Assembly: GCA_002943765.1 (NCBI GenBank)
Contig: PQWQ01000006.1
Coordinates: 1-64,000, forward strand
DNA from: Psoroptes ovis
Taxonomy: Eukaryota > Arthropoda > Arachnida > Sarcoptiformes > Psoroptidae
Direction of reading: 5' to 3'
Length of the DNA: 64,000 nt
Shown: piece after piece, positions 9,255 to 22,875 of the stretch
How positions within the stretch are numbered: position 1 is the stretch's first letter
How the letters are laid out: every line of letters begins with the position of its first letter
Position numbers and translations under genes: made by a program
Notes under the pieces: model-generated
What the model was told of the DNA's origin: nothing
The model's database searches: none
What the model saw: only the letters and a program-made list of their open reading frames with translations

Positions 9255-12200
9255 AGGCTCGCAATGATAGCACTTCAAGTCAAGATATATATTTGATTTT
9301 CAAAATGATAATTATTAATAATGAAAATATTCGCTTCAATCGTACATACATCATATTTATTGTCATATTTATCAATATTTCGAGAAAAAAATTGATTCAA
9401 ATATATTCATGAATAAATTTTTTAGATACTTTTCATGATTATGAATGGCATTTTATGAAGATGTAAATTTAAAATTTTTAATCGGATCATTTCATTCAAA
9501 CAATGCCATTTCAAATGCATAATTATACAATATGGAAACAATAAAACCCGATTTTTTTTTTTTTTTTTTTTTGATGCATTCTGATAAGATTATTAGTGTT
9601 TCAATGTTGTTCATGTTTAATCTCATTCATTCTCGTTCATTGTATGCTCACATTTTCGACAATTATTTTTCAAGAATCATTTGAAAAAAAATTCTTGAAA
9701 AAATTAAATTAACATGATTATTATTAGGGCACTTGTAACGAAATTGATAGACATATTTATTGGGAATATTGATAATTCCTTCATAAAAAAAATGAGAAAT
9801 GTTGTTACATTTTCAATTCTAATGGCAAATGTTTTAAATGTCAAATTATTGGGAAAAATGAAAATTTTTTCATTCTGATGATAACCCTTCATGAATTCAT
9901 TCTATGACTCTGAAATTTCATTCAAGGTATTCATAATCCAATCCAAAAAATTGTCCATAAAAATCGAAATAATTATTTTAATACTTCAATATCTTGATAT
10001 TGATTCAACGAATTATAATTTATAATTAAAAATTATTGTTTTCAATTTCAATCAAATCACGCCAACCTTAAAAACAATAATAATCCACTATTGAAAATTG
10101 TTTATTTATTTACAATAATTTCCAAAATGAAATTCACCACAATAATAATAACAATTGCTTGAAAATAAATAATTTCATTACATTTTCTACTTTGAAAAAA
10201 AATTCAATCAAAAGAAATTCCATCTTATTATCTATATAATGCTCTTAGAGACAAGTGAAAACAAAAAACTTATCATTTAATTAGAAATAATAAAAATAAT
10301 CAGCTAAATAAAAATTCCAAAGAAAATATAACAAGAAGAGAATCACACTGAAAATAATCCGAAAAACAAATTCCAACTAAATAATAATCATTATAATGAT
10401 GCCAATATGAACGAATCGAGAATTATTTCATCTGATTTCATCGTTCATTTTTGAATCACGTTCAATAGCTTAATTCTATTGATTTCGTTTTGCTTAAAAT
10501 TTCATGAAATTTCGACTCTTGTTTGATTTGAAAGTGACCCTTGATTGGAGAAAAGTAAATCTGATAAGAAAAAAAACTAAACTTAACAACAATAATAATT
10601 TATGTTATAACATTAATCACTGACAAATAATGATGGATTGGAAAAATGCTGAAGAAATCACATGTTTATTTTCAAAGTTTTTTTTTCTGAAAAATAAATT
10701 TCATCAGTTTGTTCATTTTTTTATTATTTTTGTTTCGTTTTTCTATCCAGTTTTATCTGATATTAATTAAAAATTTATATCGAATTATGTGATATATGAA
10801 TTCTATAAAATCCAAAAAATAATTCAAAACATATAAAATATCGCTGCACACATGGACATTTTCACAATGGAAAATAATTTCATTTCATTTTATTTTATGT
10901 TTTGTTTTGCTTCAATAATTTTTCAAATAATTAATGTTTTTTTCCTGCTTTTTCAATGATTGAAACAATTTTTTAAAAAGAATTCCCATCATATATTTGA
11001 TCTAGTATCAGACACACGCAGACCCGAAAAAAGCATCCAAAATCTATCAATCATCATCATCATCATCCAAAATATTGAATGTCGAAAAGAGCATCTCAAG
11101 AGAATTGTTAATTTTTTTCTCTCCGAATTAACATGTGAACTTTTATTTGAAAATAACTTTTTTTTTATTTTTTGGTCTTGGTCAAAAATGTCGATTCACC
11201 ATTCGAAATTTAAATGGTAATTTCTTTTTCTTTCAATTATAATCAATTCTTGATGAATTGATTATCACATATGTGTGTGCCGGTTTTGTAATACATTAAT
11301 GAATGTAGATGCAAATCATAGGCAATGATTTGCATAGATTGTTGTTATATTCATTAAAAATTAAATAAATTATTCTGAAAAAAAAGATCACCTCAATTAA
11401 CACAAGAATATTTTCGAAAAACATTCAAACAATTTTGATTTCATCATAGGCAAATATTTATGTGAATCAATACATCATTTACAATTCACATAAATGAATG
11501 ATGATGATATATTTTGTAAAAATGACCATAATAATAATCACTTGTAAATGAATGTAAATTGAATACTGAGTTTTTTCTATAATGAATATCTATTTAAAAC
11601 TTAAAATAAAAGAAACTTTGAAAATTGTTTAAATTTATCAATAAATGGTTGGTTGAATGAATGAATGAATTTATTTATTTAAGATATATTTTGTATGCTT
11701 TTTCATTGAAAACATAATGGTTATATATTGGTTGTTGACGGAAATTGTAACGGAAAAATAGATATGAAATTAAAAAAAAAACCTAATAATACTAAAGTAA
11801 AGTAAAAAAATAAAAATGTGTCGAAACAAAACAAATTCCAATTTTACGCTCAACAAAATTTTCAAATACACGATGTGCACACACACACACACATACGATT
11901 CTCAATGTAATTCAGCTAATTCATTCTTATCATCGATATTATTATTATTATTATTTATCATGAATTCTCTTAAATTTTCCTCTTAGTAAAATGAAAAAAC
12001 GAAAAAAAAAAAAAAATTCCATGAATTGAAAAAAATAAATAAATTACATGAAAACTTTATTATTACTTATATGTTTGTCATTATTTTCATTCATCATTAT
12101 TATATTAACATACATAAAACACACCTGAAATCTAATGATTTAAATTCAATGACTTTGAATAGTAGAATATAACAACATATAAAATGAAAAACTTATCTAT

Positions 12201-12940
12201 CATCATCATCATCATCATTTTTTTTTCAATTCGAATGTGTTTGAATATTTACTAATAGATGTATAAATGTTTATATTTATTTATGTGAACACACATATAC
12301 AAATGATGAATGTTTTTTGTCGTAATAGAATAAAAGACAAGTTTTTTTTTCTATTCACTATTTATTCATTCCATTTTATATACTTGAACAGTGACAAAAA
12401 ATTTTATTTCTTCTTCTTTCCAATAATTATAATGAACATTGCAAAACATTTTGATTTTGTTTTTGAAGATGATGATGATGATCATCATTATTTTCCATTC
12501 ATTTAATTATTATTTATATTTCAAAATGAAAATGAAATAAAAAACAAACAAACAAACAAATGAAAATAAATCAAAATGAAATGAATTCATGTTTCAAGTA
12601 TTATACAAAATGATAATAATCAAATTCAGTAAAAACATTCAATATCTTTGATTTATAGTATAACAAAATTCTTCGTATTTCATACATTAATTACTTTGTA
12701 ATAGTAAATTTAATATATTTTTACTGTACAGACTTGCAGGTTAAGCAAGCTTTCATGCAATTAATTCTTTGTTTATTTTCAATTTTATTTACAATTCATG
12801 CCCGTAAAAAAGAAATTTAATTGGAGCGAAATGAAATTAAATGAAAAAGAAAGAGAAAATTTTTGTCATTCAATAATCATCATTAAAGAATTTCTAGTAT
12901 TCTATATTTGAATTTCAATTATTATTGTTGTTATTTGCAA
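9255..12940. other. Non-coding AT-rich region
   Basis: No conserved protein or RNA gene recognised on either strand. It holds a T run at 9552-9572, a (CA)n run at 11878-11893 and short trinucleotide stretches of ATC/GAT type. The short open frames found here (for example 10960-11220 and 12267-12506) read as random AT-rich sequence. Confidence 0.6.
11878..11893. repeat. (CA)8 microsatellite
   Basis: Eight uninterrupted CA units. Confidence 0.9.
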
Positions 12941-12943
12941 TTA

Positions 12944-13062
12944 CAGCGTTTCAAGTTTCGATTCGGGGTTTTAAAATTAAATTTCGTAATTTCACGGTTT
13001 AAAATTGCATTGAAAACTACGAAAATCAATTTGAAAACTATGAATCAAAACTTGAAACCCTG
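12944..13062. mobile_element. Small foldback/MITE-like element with TA flanks
   Basis: The left end (CAGCGTTTCAAGTTTCGATT...) and right end (...CTTGAAACCCTG) are inverted copies matching 19 of 21 positions. The similarity continues, imperfectly, through most of both halves, so the whole 119 bp can fold into one hairpin. Both ends abut TA (12942-12943 and 13063-13064), as in Tc1/mariner-type insertion. It has no coding capacity. It could instead be a structured RNA; other copies in the genome would settle this. Confidence 0.6.
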
Positions 13063-13065
13063 TAA

Positions 13066-16000
13066 ATCATAAGAATTTGATATATTTTTCATTTTCATTA
13101 TTATTATAATCATCATCATTTTTTTTTACTCTAGTCCAATCGATAACACTAATACTAATAAAAATAATGAAATGAAACATGTGTTGTAATCATAGAAATA
13201 ACAAACAAAAAAATAAAATAAAATAAAATAATTCTAAAAAATGCCGTAAGGAATTCAGAATTTGTGAATTCTATTTATCATTTGGCAAACAAGAAATAAA
13301 ATTATTTCTTATTGAATTATCATTTACGTTTTTTTTCTCATTATTATTATTATTATTACTGAATTACAAATGTTTATTTTGTGAATTATTTTTTTTCTCA
13401 AAATAACCATGAATGTAAAGCACAAGTACTGCTGCATGTGTTGAAATGTTCAAAATGACACTAATAATAATGATAATCATTTTAAAATTTAAATGCAAAT
13501 GTTTCCTCTAATTTCATTTTCACATGATTATAGTGATTAAAATTTTTCAAATTTTCAATATTTTCTTAATTTCTAACACATGCTTCGAATTCAAACGAAA
13601 AAAAAATTTCGATATTAGAAACACTTTACTCTTTCTTTGAATTTGATGAGAATCATAAGCCAAATTTAATCGATTAAGCAAGAATTCATGAGAATTTTGA
13701 CTAAATTAAATAAGGCAAACAAAAAAAAAAAAAATGGAAAAAAAATAAAAAGAGATAAAAATAAATGTGCTTGACACTTGCCAATGCATTCGCAATGGCT
13801 GAAAAAAATCAAGAATTTAATTTCGAAATTTTTTCGAAAATTTTTTTTTTTTTTTGATTCATTCATGTGTTATCTATTTGAATATCTGCGTAATGCTTGT
13901 GCACAAACACACACACATTCATGAAATTATTTATGTTAATGACATTTACTTTAAGCAAAAATTGTTATAATGTGAATATCATTAGATTAAAAGAGTATAC
14001 ACTTAGTTAAATTATTGAATCTCGAGTCGATTTGATAAGTAATTTATATTTAAGTAATTTTTAGCTCTTTTTTTTTTACTTTAATTTTATTTTCAAATGA
14101 AATGAAAAAGAAACCTATTAACAAATACTCGCTGAAATTTGATAAAAATAAATTGATAAAAATTTTTCTAAGAAATTCCAAGAATTTCTACACAAGAATA
14201 TTTTATTTCATTGTTCTAAATTTTTATTGAAAAATATTAAATTACATGAATTTAGTGGGGAAAACTAAAAAAAAAGGAAAGAGCAAACAGCATTCGTCTC
14301 AAACATAATTGTTTTCTTTAGAATTTTATAACAACTTGAAATAAAAATGTTATTGAAAAAAATGAATGAAATTCATTTATTAAGATCACCAAATAATGAA
14401 AAAAAATTTAAGGCCTTTAAATTTCCAAAATGATAATCGAAACTCTGCATTTTTCGACTACGTCAGGCAGTGATTTGTTGCTATTTTTATTCTTTATTTT
14501 TTTCAATTGACCATTGGTATAACATTTAAATGATTAAATCCCAGGCAAACACGTCATATACTCATTAATCGAGCAGCAATAGTCAAATGTCAAAAGTCAA
14601 TTCAAATTTCAAATATATTCAAATGTAAATAAATTAATAATTGAAAATGATTTCGTAATTTCGATTTTAAAAAATATATCATAACATATTGATAGAAATG
14701 CCGAAATGAACAAATGAATGACCATGATTGAAATTTTTCTCCTCATTCTCCCCCAAGCGATATATCTGGGAAATTCTCCTTATAAAAATAAACATGATGC
14801 TCAGTGAAAATGAAAAAAAAAATTAATTTCATTTCAACATTACATTGTAATTTTTGCCTGGAATTTGGTATTTGCAAAAATAAAATTCCAATTAAATTTT
14901 GTGCAACAATAAAAATAAAATAAAATAATTTTTTCCTTTCATTCAAAATGAAATTAAACAAAATTAAATTCATGAAAATGATTGAAATAAAATGAAATTC
15001 ATTTGTGTGTGTCGGTGTGCAAGTTCAATTTTCATAATTGTTCAATTATTTTCATTAATTCTCATCATTATCATTATTTTCATTGTTATAATCATTATTT
15101 TTAATTGAATAAACAAAAAAAAAATAATTAATAAAACAGAGCAACCGAAATGGAAAAAAAATTCTACATTTAATTATCATTGATGTGATTGAAGTGAAAT
15201 TTTTTTTAAGCATATTATAAATTTCATTATTATTCAATAAATTACTTGGACCAAAATAATTTCACATAAAATGTCAATGATATAATGAGAAAAAAAGGTA
15301 AAACAAAATCAATGAAAAAATAATCAAACAATTAAGTACTGATCAAGTATGATCTGATGCAATGTGTACCACCACAGTGGTGGTTAACAGGCGTAATAAT
15401 CATTATCATTAAAATAATGATAAAAATTTGTTAGACTATTTTATGTTTCATTAAATTTTCAATTATAAAATAATAATAAAAAACATTAATTTGAAATCAT
15501 CATCATCATTATTATTATTGCTCAATAATATTAGCTAATAGATTTTATCGTTATTACCATTGCAAGGATAATCAATTTGAAAAAATTGATTGAAAAATCG
15601 ATTCAAAAATTTTACGTGATCATTATTGGTAATAATAATTTGATTTGTACGATACATATATGTGACTATCGATTCGATTGATGAATTGATGCGCATTTAT
15701 CATTATTATTATCGTCATAATCCTTTGATATTATTTGAGTCATGATCATTAATAATTTTAGTTCATGATTTTTTCTATTTGAAATCAAAGCTTAAAATGA
15801 AAAAAATTTTGATGACCATGATGTGTGAGATTTATAATAATTTTTATTTTGAATTTTTCATCAAATTTTTTGATTTTTAAATATGAAATAAATTCATTCA
15901 TTTCTGTATATTCAATTTGAATTTAATTTGATGTTTGAAATACTTTTTTTCATCTATTCAAAAATCCATTTCATACATTTCAAACCGCAGACAGTTAATG

Positions 16001-16590
16001 ATAAATTCGTTCAATTAATTTAATGGACATTAATGTCACTATTTCATTCATATATATTTTCATATCTTTGCCATACATTAATTACAAATGCCATTATTAT
16101 GTATCGTTTGGTCTTAAAATCAGTTGTTTATTTCCATCATTTTAATCTGATTACAAGCCAAAACTTTATCAATGACGATTTTCATTCTTTTGACATGTTT
16201 AAAATTCCTTGTCATTTACACAATTCAATGGAATTCAGAATGTTTGCTTTCCTGCATTAATTTCACATGAAAAAAATCTCTATTTGTTCAAGATAAATTC
16301 ATAAATTCAAATCATTTTCATTGTTATTAATATAATTATATTTTTGAATTCTATTTCTGTGATTTTCTTTCACAGATAGCTATTTGTTAAAGTTTATTTT
16401 AGAAGTTTGAAAAAAATTTTTGATGGCAAATACACCTTCATATTAATTAATTTATAATAATGACAATGATTTGAATTTGTAATTTTTATTCAGGAATATT
16501 TTTTGAAAAAAAAATCAATAGAACAAAGGGAAGATTTCCAGTGATTCTCAATTTCATTTTTTTTCTGAAGAGCAATCGTCACTCTCGTTT
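13066..16590. other. Non-coding AT-rich region
   Basis: No supported gene. It contains a short perfect hairpin at 15368-15384 (ACCACCAC-A-GTGGTGGT), a T run at 13840-13856 and ATT/ATC-type simple sequence. Open frames at 14743-14973, 15055-15237 and 16033-16260 show no recognisable protein. Confidence 0.55.
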
Positions 16591-16591
16591 T

Positions 16592-16720
16592 CTATTCAGG
16601 TTCCATTCGCGCTAATGATAATGCTGCAAAGATGCATCAATATGATGATTTCGATATGAATCATTCCTGGAATCTGAATGAAGCATATACATTATATCAA
16701 GCAAGAAAACCGGAAAATGT
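16592..16720 (+). other. Coding-like segment of unknown affinity (possible exon or gene fragment)
   Basis: A segment with more balanced base use sits directly after a splice-acceptor-like TTTTCTATTCAG. One frame is open for about 43 codons and has a protein-like composition (it includes HSWNLNEAYTLYQ) before reaching a GTTAAT that could be a donor. It could be an upstream exon of the GPCR transcript, since another acceptor-like TTTTGTAG follows at about 16882, or a fragment of an unrelated gene. I do not recognise the product. Confidence 0.3.
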
Positions 16721-16975
16721 TAATTTCACATATATTTTCTGTTTTATTCATTCATTTTTACGTTGAAATTATCATAATTATATTATTATTATCTAATACA
16801 TTCATATTTGAAATTCAATATCGATAATTCAATCTAATGATAATTTGATCATGATAAAATATCTTTATATTATCTTTTGTAGAAACGAATATATTTCGAG
16901 AAATGTTTAAACAATCATCAAAAAAAGATATCAATGAATAAATTAATAAATAAATGAAAAAAAAATCTCATCAAT

Positions 16976-19900
16976 ATGCTTGTAGTGTCGTTTGGTTCAT
17001 TATTATCGGCAATACATTATTATTTGAAAAAATTATTCAATAATAATCAGAATCGAAAAAATATTATAAAGAATATAAAAACTTTGATAAAAATTAAAAC
17101 AATTTCATTGACGATAATAATAATTGTAATAATAATAATGATTGTTATGATGATGATGTTCATAATAAAATTAATATTCGATAATTCAATAACGATATAT
17201 GGCCATACATCATTCAAACATGATGATGATAATCGATTATTAAATACACGAAGTTTCATTAATAATAATATCGATAGTAATAAAATATATGATAATAATC
17301 AGCAAAATTTTATTATCATTAATGCATTAAATTTAAATAATGGACAAAATTATGAAAATAATTATAATTTAATCAATACTAATAATAACAATAATAATGA
17401 TACGAATAGTTTTATGAATCATAATGAATTCAGTAAATTTGTTAATCAAAAAAATTGTTGTATTATTGATCATAATAATCAAATTCATATATCATCAAGT
17501 AAATAACTTTTTTTCCATTTCAATTTCGTCAAAATTATTATCAATAAAAAATAATCAATCAATCAATAACATTTAATCGATTTTTTTTGTTTTCAATTTT
17601 TTTATAGTCACTAATAATAGTCGTGAGATTGTTGATCATAAAAACATTGATATCAATATTAATGCCAATGATAATGATAGAGATGTTGTTCATAAACTTT
17701 TACGAACAAAAAGACAGCCACAAAAACAACTAATATTACCAGAATCAAATAAAATAATGATAATGACTACAACCATTGGATCAACAATAACAACCTACGA
17801 AACTAAATTGAATAATAACGATAATAATGCCAGCAATAATGATAACAACATTGAATTGAAAATGGATAATAATGATAACGATCATAGTGATGATAGTGTT
17901 TTTAATGGTCCTGATATTGAATATATTGTTTTTCGGTTAGTATTATTTTGAAATAATAGTTTTTTTTTGAAATAGAAAAATAGATAATGATGTCAAAACA
18001 ATCTTATGTATGAATTGTTATTTGCCATGAATGACAGTGATGAAACAAGATTCTGGGTGCAACGTGTTCTAGTACCGCTAATAATGATAATCGGAATTAT
18101 TGGTAATAGTATAACGATGATTATAATGACAAGACGTCGAATGCGTTCAAGTACAAATTGGTATCTAGCTGCATTGGCCATATTCGATATGATTTATTTG
18201 ATATTTACGTTTATATTATCATTGAAACATTATCCAAATGCTCATTCAATCAATTATTATTATTATTGGAAATTATTTCCATATTTCACAATGATAGCTG
18301 ATGCATCATCAAATACATCAGTATGGCTTACGGTTACATTCACTATTGAAAGGTATATAAATTTACAATTCAAATATTTGAACAAGAATTTTTGATTCGA
18401 TTTTCTTTTTCTTTTGAATTTCGCTAAATTAATCTATGCATTAGATATATAGCAGTTTGTCATCCAATTAAGGGCAAAGTAATTTGTACAGAATCCAGAG
18501 CTAAACGAGTTATATTATGTGTATTCATAAGTTGCCTTTCCGTTACACTGCCGACACCGTTCGAATGGATAATTGTTGAACATTATGATATCCGTACACA
18601 GACACAATCATTGGAAGCGGAATTCTCTGAATTAGGAAAAAATCAAACTTATCGTAATATTTATTATCACATGACAGTATTTTTATTTGTATTAATACCA
18701 TTAATATTACTGGTCATATTTAATTCATTTCTAATACGTTCAGTGCATATTTCAAAAAAAGAAAGATCACGAATGGTTATGGGTAAAGGTATTGGATTCG
18801 ATTCTCGAGAAAAAATCAATTTCTTTTCAATTATCCATTTTTTATACAGAAAAACAAACAGATAAAAAATCTTCAACGGTCGGAACCCAACCAGCATTGC
18901 CACAACAGCCGCAATCTACAATGACAACATCATTAATGCCATCATCAAACATAAATGTGCCTTCAACACAAAGTGCAAATACTACTACAGCTATAGCTCC
19001 ATCATCATCAAGACAAGAAATACGAATAACAATAATGTTGATTGCAGTTGTAATCTTATTTATTGTTTGTCAAACGCCGACAGCATGTATATTAGTATAT
19101 ACAGCATTCAATGCAATTGATGCAAAAACAAATCAAGGTTGTTTATTGGTCGCATTAAGCAACATATTCAATTTATTGATGTCAATTAATTCGGCTGGTA
19201 ATTTTTTATTGTATTGTTTGTTGTCACAAAAATATCGACGCACATTTATCAATATGTTTTGTCCATGCATTGCTAGTAAGTGATTTTATTGATTTCAAAT
19301 TTTTTATGAATTTATCCACTGCTCAATGATCGTTATCATTCGGTCTACTTCGACTATGACAATTTTGATCATAGCGATATTTTCCATTTATTGCATAAGA
19401 TCTTGAAAGAATCAATTATATCGTATTTATATATCTTAAATAAAATTTATATCCATGATATTATTCAAATAGTTTGATCAAATAACAAACATACACACAC
19501 ACGCACATAAAATCGAAATAATGAAACCGGCCAAACCGAATTGTCTTATAATATCAAATATTCAATTGAATAAATATCCCAGAAAAAATAAATATCAAAA
19601 AAACAATAAATAAATTGAATATATCTTGAAAAAATTGGAGAATTGAAGCTCATAGAATTACACAGAATAAAACATAATAGAATCTTATTTATGAAATTGA
19701 ATATATATATGAATAAAATTGAAATTATGATAATAATATTGATCTTAATAATATGAAACGAAATTGATGAAACATAAAGCCAATAACAGTGATGATGATG
19801 AAAATAGAATAAATTGAAAAATAATAACAATAATAATAATGCACCATATATTTAATTATGGTTCATATTTAAAAAAAAAAATGATAAATTAAATTATACC

Positions 19901-21697
19901 TTATCTTTATGCAATTTTTGAATCGTAAATGAATGAATGAATACATTTAAGAAATACACATTTAAAGTATAAATTTTGTATCATTTTTTAATCATAAATT
20001 TCTGATAATATAGAAAATTTATTCAATTTATTCAATTTTAAAGATTTTTAAACATTAGATTACACTACAATAACAACAAATTAAAGAATCTGAAGCTAAG
20101 AATTTTTCAATGTTTATGGACAATGGCAAAATAGATATACAGTAATAAAAGATACAGAGAAAAAAATGCATAAATAAATTCATAAATTATTCAAATAACC
20201 CATTTTCAAACACGTAATAACCCTTCTATGGCAGCAGTAGTACATATAATCATCATTAACTTCTTTTATTATCATCAAAACTTAGAACTGCTGGGTGTTT
20301 GGTGTTTGATATTAATGCAAAACATTTAAACAAAATTTTAAAATTGTTTTTAATCATTTACAATTCATTGCTTCAAATTAAAAAGAAAAAATCATGGAGA
20401 AATAATCATGTTTTAATGGTCTTTTTCTCTATTCAACCTTCTCTCCATCTTCCTCACTTAAATTTAAATTGTTCGATGAATCACACAGCATTCAATGATA
20501 ATGATGATGACGATGATGTTAATGATCATTATGCAAAGGGTTATTATACTTATTTGATATTTAATGTACTTTAATAATGATGAATCTTATGAGGAATACA
20601 TTATAAAAGGATGCATATATTATAATGATAATAAAAGAAAATCTGTGAACACTAATTCATTGATTTTTAAATGTTTTCTTTTTCTTTTTTTTTCATTGAA
20701 TCGTGAATTATTTCCTTTTTTATTTCTGATTTCTGATTGATATTTTATGCCTAAAATTCAAAATAATTGGATGACATCGATTCACAATTTAGAGAGAAAT
20801 TAGGGAAACTCTTAGGGCAATAAATTTTCACACAAATAATTTTTCACTCTATTCATGCATAATTTTTTTACAATTTTCTAATGAAATTGATTCAATTCTA
20901 ATGTAAATATCTTCTGGTTTATTTGAATTTCTAAAAAATTCATATATCTCATCCAGAATTATCTGAATATTTGATAATTTGAGAAAAATTATTGAAAGAA
21001 AATTCTGAGAATTCAATTAAATTTAAATCAAAATCATTCATTTGGCATACAATATTCGAAACAATTCTAAGATTTTTTTTTGTAAAATGACACTTTGACA
21101 TATAAATGTTTCCATAGGTTCAAGCTGAATTGTAAATGCAATTCATAGCATTTAAATGGTGAATACAATTTGAAAATTGATCCTTACAATTAATTTTTTC
21201 CAATTTTCACATTTATTTTTATTTTTTTCAATGAATAATAATTAGAAAAATTTTGTCAAACTAATCCATATGGACGATCAAAAATTGATCATTCTGGTGG
21301 AGGTTTTGGTAGTGGTGGCGTCAGTGGCGGATTCGGTGAGTGTTCTAATACATTAAAACGTTCAACAACATTATTGAATCGAAACAATTGTCATCACTAT
21401 CACTATCAACATCATCATCATCATATGAGCATGAAAAAACATCAAAAATGTGATTTTGATGAAAATAATAATAATAATAATAATAATGATAATCAAACAA
21501 AAATCATCAATCATAAACCAATGAATGGAAATAATACGGATGATATAAATAAAACTTGTTATAAAAGCTCATCATCACCAATGTCTGCATCTACATCATC
21601 ATCACAATCATCAGTGTCAATGGCCAAAATAAATCTTAATTGTACAATACAATTTGATTGTAAAAATGATCAAAATATTGATCATCATAACAATTAA
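16976..21697 (+). CDS. Rhodopsin-class G-protein-coupled receptor, neuropeptide-receptor type
   Basis: Six coding exons: 16976-17498, 17608-17935, 18038-18352, 18445-18782, 18850-19275, 21246-21697, all GT-AG and giving 793 aa. The N-terminus has a hydrophobic stretch (residues ~40-65) and a long Asn/Asp-rich region. Seven membrane segments follow: TM1 with GNS, TM2 with LAALAIFD, TM3 ending in ERYIAVCHP (DRY position), TM5 with LIPLILL, TM6 with CQTP in place of CWxP, and TM7 with NSAGNFLLY in place of NPxxY. The C-tail has Cys pairs (CPC), a Gly-rich stretch and His- and Asn-rich runs. The motif set recalls FMRFamide/TRH/GPR139-like peptide receptors; the ligand is unknown. Oddities: no Cys is visible before TM3 or in loop 2, and a 1970-bp intron separates TM7 from the tail. 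An AATAAA lies at 21799. The exact start codon is uncertain. Confidence 0.8.
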
Positions 21698-22875
21698 TGT
21701 AATGATCGCTACATTGAATGATAATGACAGAACTATTGTCGAATCAATAATCAATCATAATAATAGGGAAACGACGAACAAAGCATCAACTAAAAACAAA
21801 TAAACGTCAAAAAGTCATGTCATTTGAATTATGTTTGGATGTCAGATTTTTTTTTCGATACAAAACATATGAATTCAGTACCATATATATATCGGAAAGA
21901 TGCTCGAGCTAAATTCTTGATTTGTATCAAACAAAAAATGAAGAAATAATTCATGTCAAAACATATCTGACATTATTTCATTAATTTATTAGTTTCTTTC
22001 TATATATGGGCTTAGGATTTGTTTTCGTATTTACATCGGAACATTATATACAATTTATTATTATTATTATTTGAATTTTGACATTTATTATCATATATTT
22101 TATTCAATTATTTATAAATAATAATTTAATCAAAAGTTAGATTTAAAATGATTAATTTCCAAAAATAAAAATTTTTAAATTTGGACAGCATGCTGACATC
22201 TATTATTGAACAATCATAATGTTGTGATTTTTTATATTCGACGACAGATGGCGAGAATATTTCGTTTTTTTATTCCAATATTTTTTCATTACAAAAATGC
22301 AACAAGTGGCCAAAGTAATGATGCATTTTTAAGAATTTTTCAAAGATTCCCAAAGACTATAGCCTTAGATTTTTTCGAAATTTAAAAAAAGATGGCGATG
22401 TATAGTATTAGATTGTTCGATTTTGCATCATGTACATCTTTATATGGAGAAATGATTTTTAAAAATTCAGAATAACAATTTAAAATATTTTTAATATTTT
22501 TTTTTTTTTTTTGCTGTCACAATCATCAATCAATCATTGTATTAAATTTTATTCATGTATGCGAGAATGTTTGTGAAAAATAAAGTAAAATATATATGAT
22601 AATTTTTTAATATTTTAAATAAATATTGCCGCCAGTTTGGATGTTTTATTTTCATTGGTTTTTTGATATCTTTTGATTAATTTTGGACCAAGAAAGTTGT
22701 ACAAAAAAAAGATGTATGATATATTGAACAGTAGCTAGCAATATATATATTAATATGATAAAAAAATTTGTGAACCAATTATTAGAATTTTTTTTTTTTT
22801 TTTTTGGTTTCTGTTTGAAAAAACATTATTATCAAATCAGAAATTTCAATAATTTATTATTAATAATTATATTTC
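21698..22875. other. Convergent intergenic region between the GPCR and Rab1
   Basis: Carries the 3' ends of two convergent genes: an AATAAA at 21799-21804 for the receptor, with the Rab1 3' UTR expected just below 22876. Two GATGGCG-containing sites (22247-22253 and 22391-22400) stand out in otherwise AT-rich sequence. T runs lie at 22499-22513 and 22790-22805. No gene seen. Confidence 0.6.

Noticed and set aside
16976..17260. Antisense hydrophobic frame (17047-17259, minus)
   Set aside because: It is the shadow of the AT-rich membrane-like stretch in the first GPCR exon.
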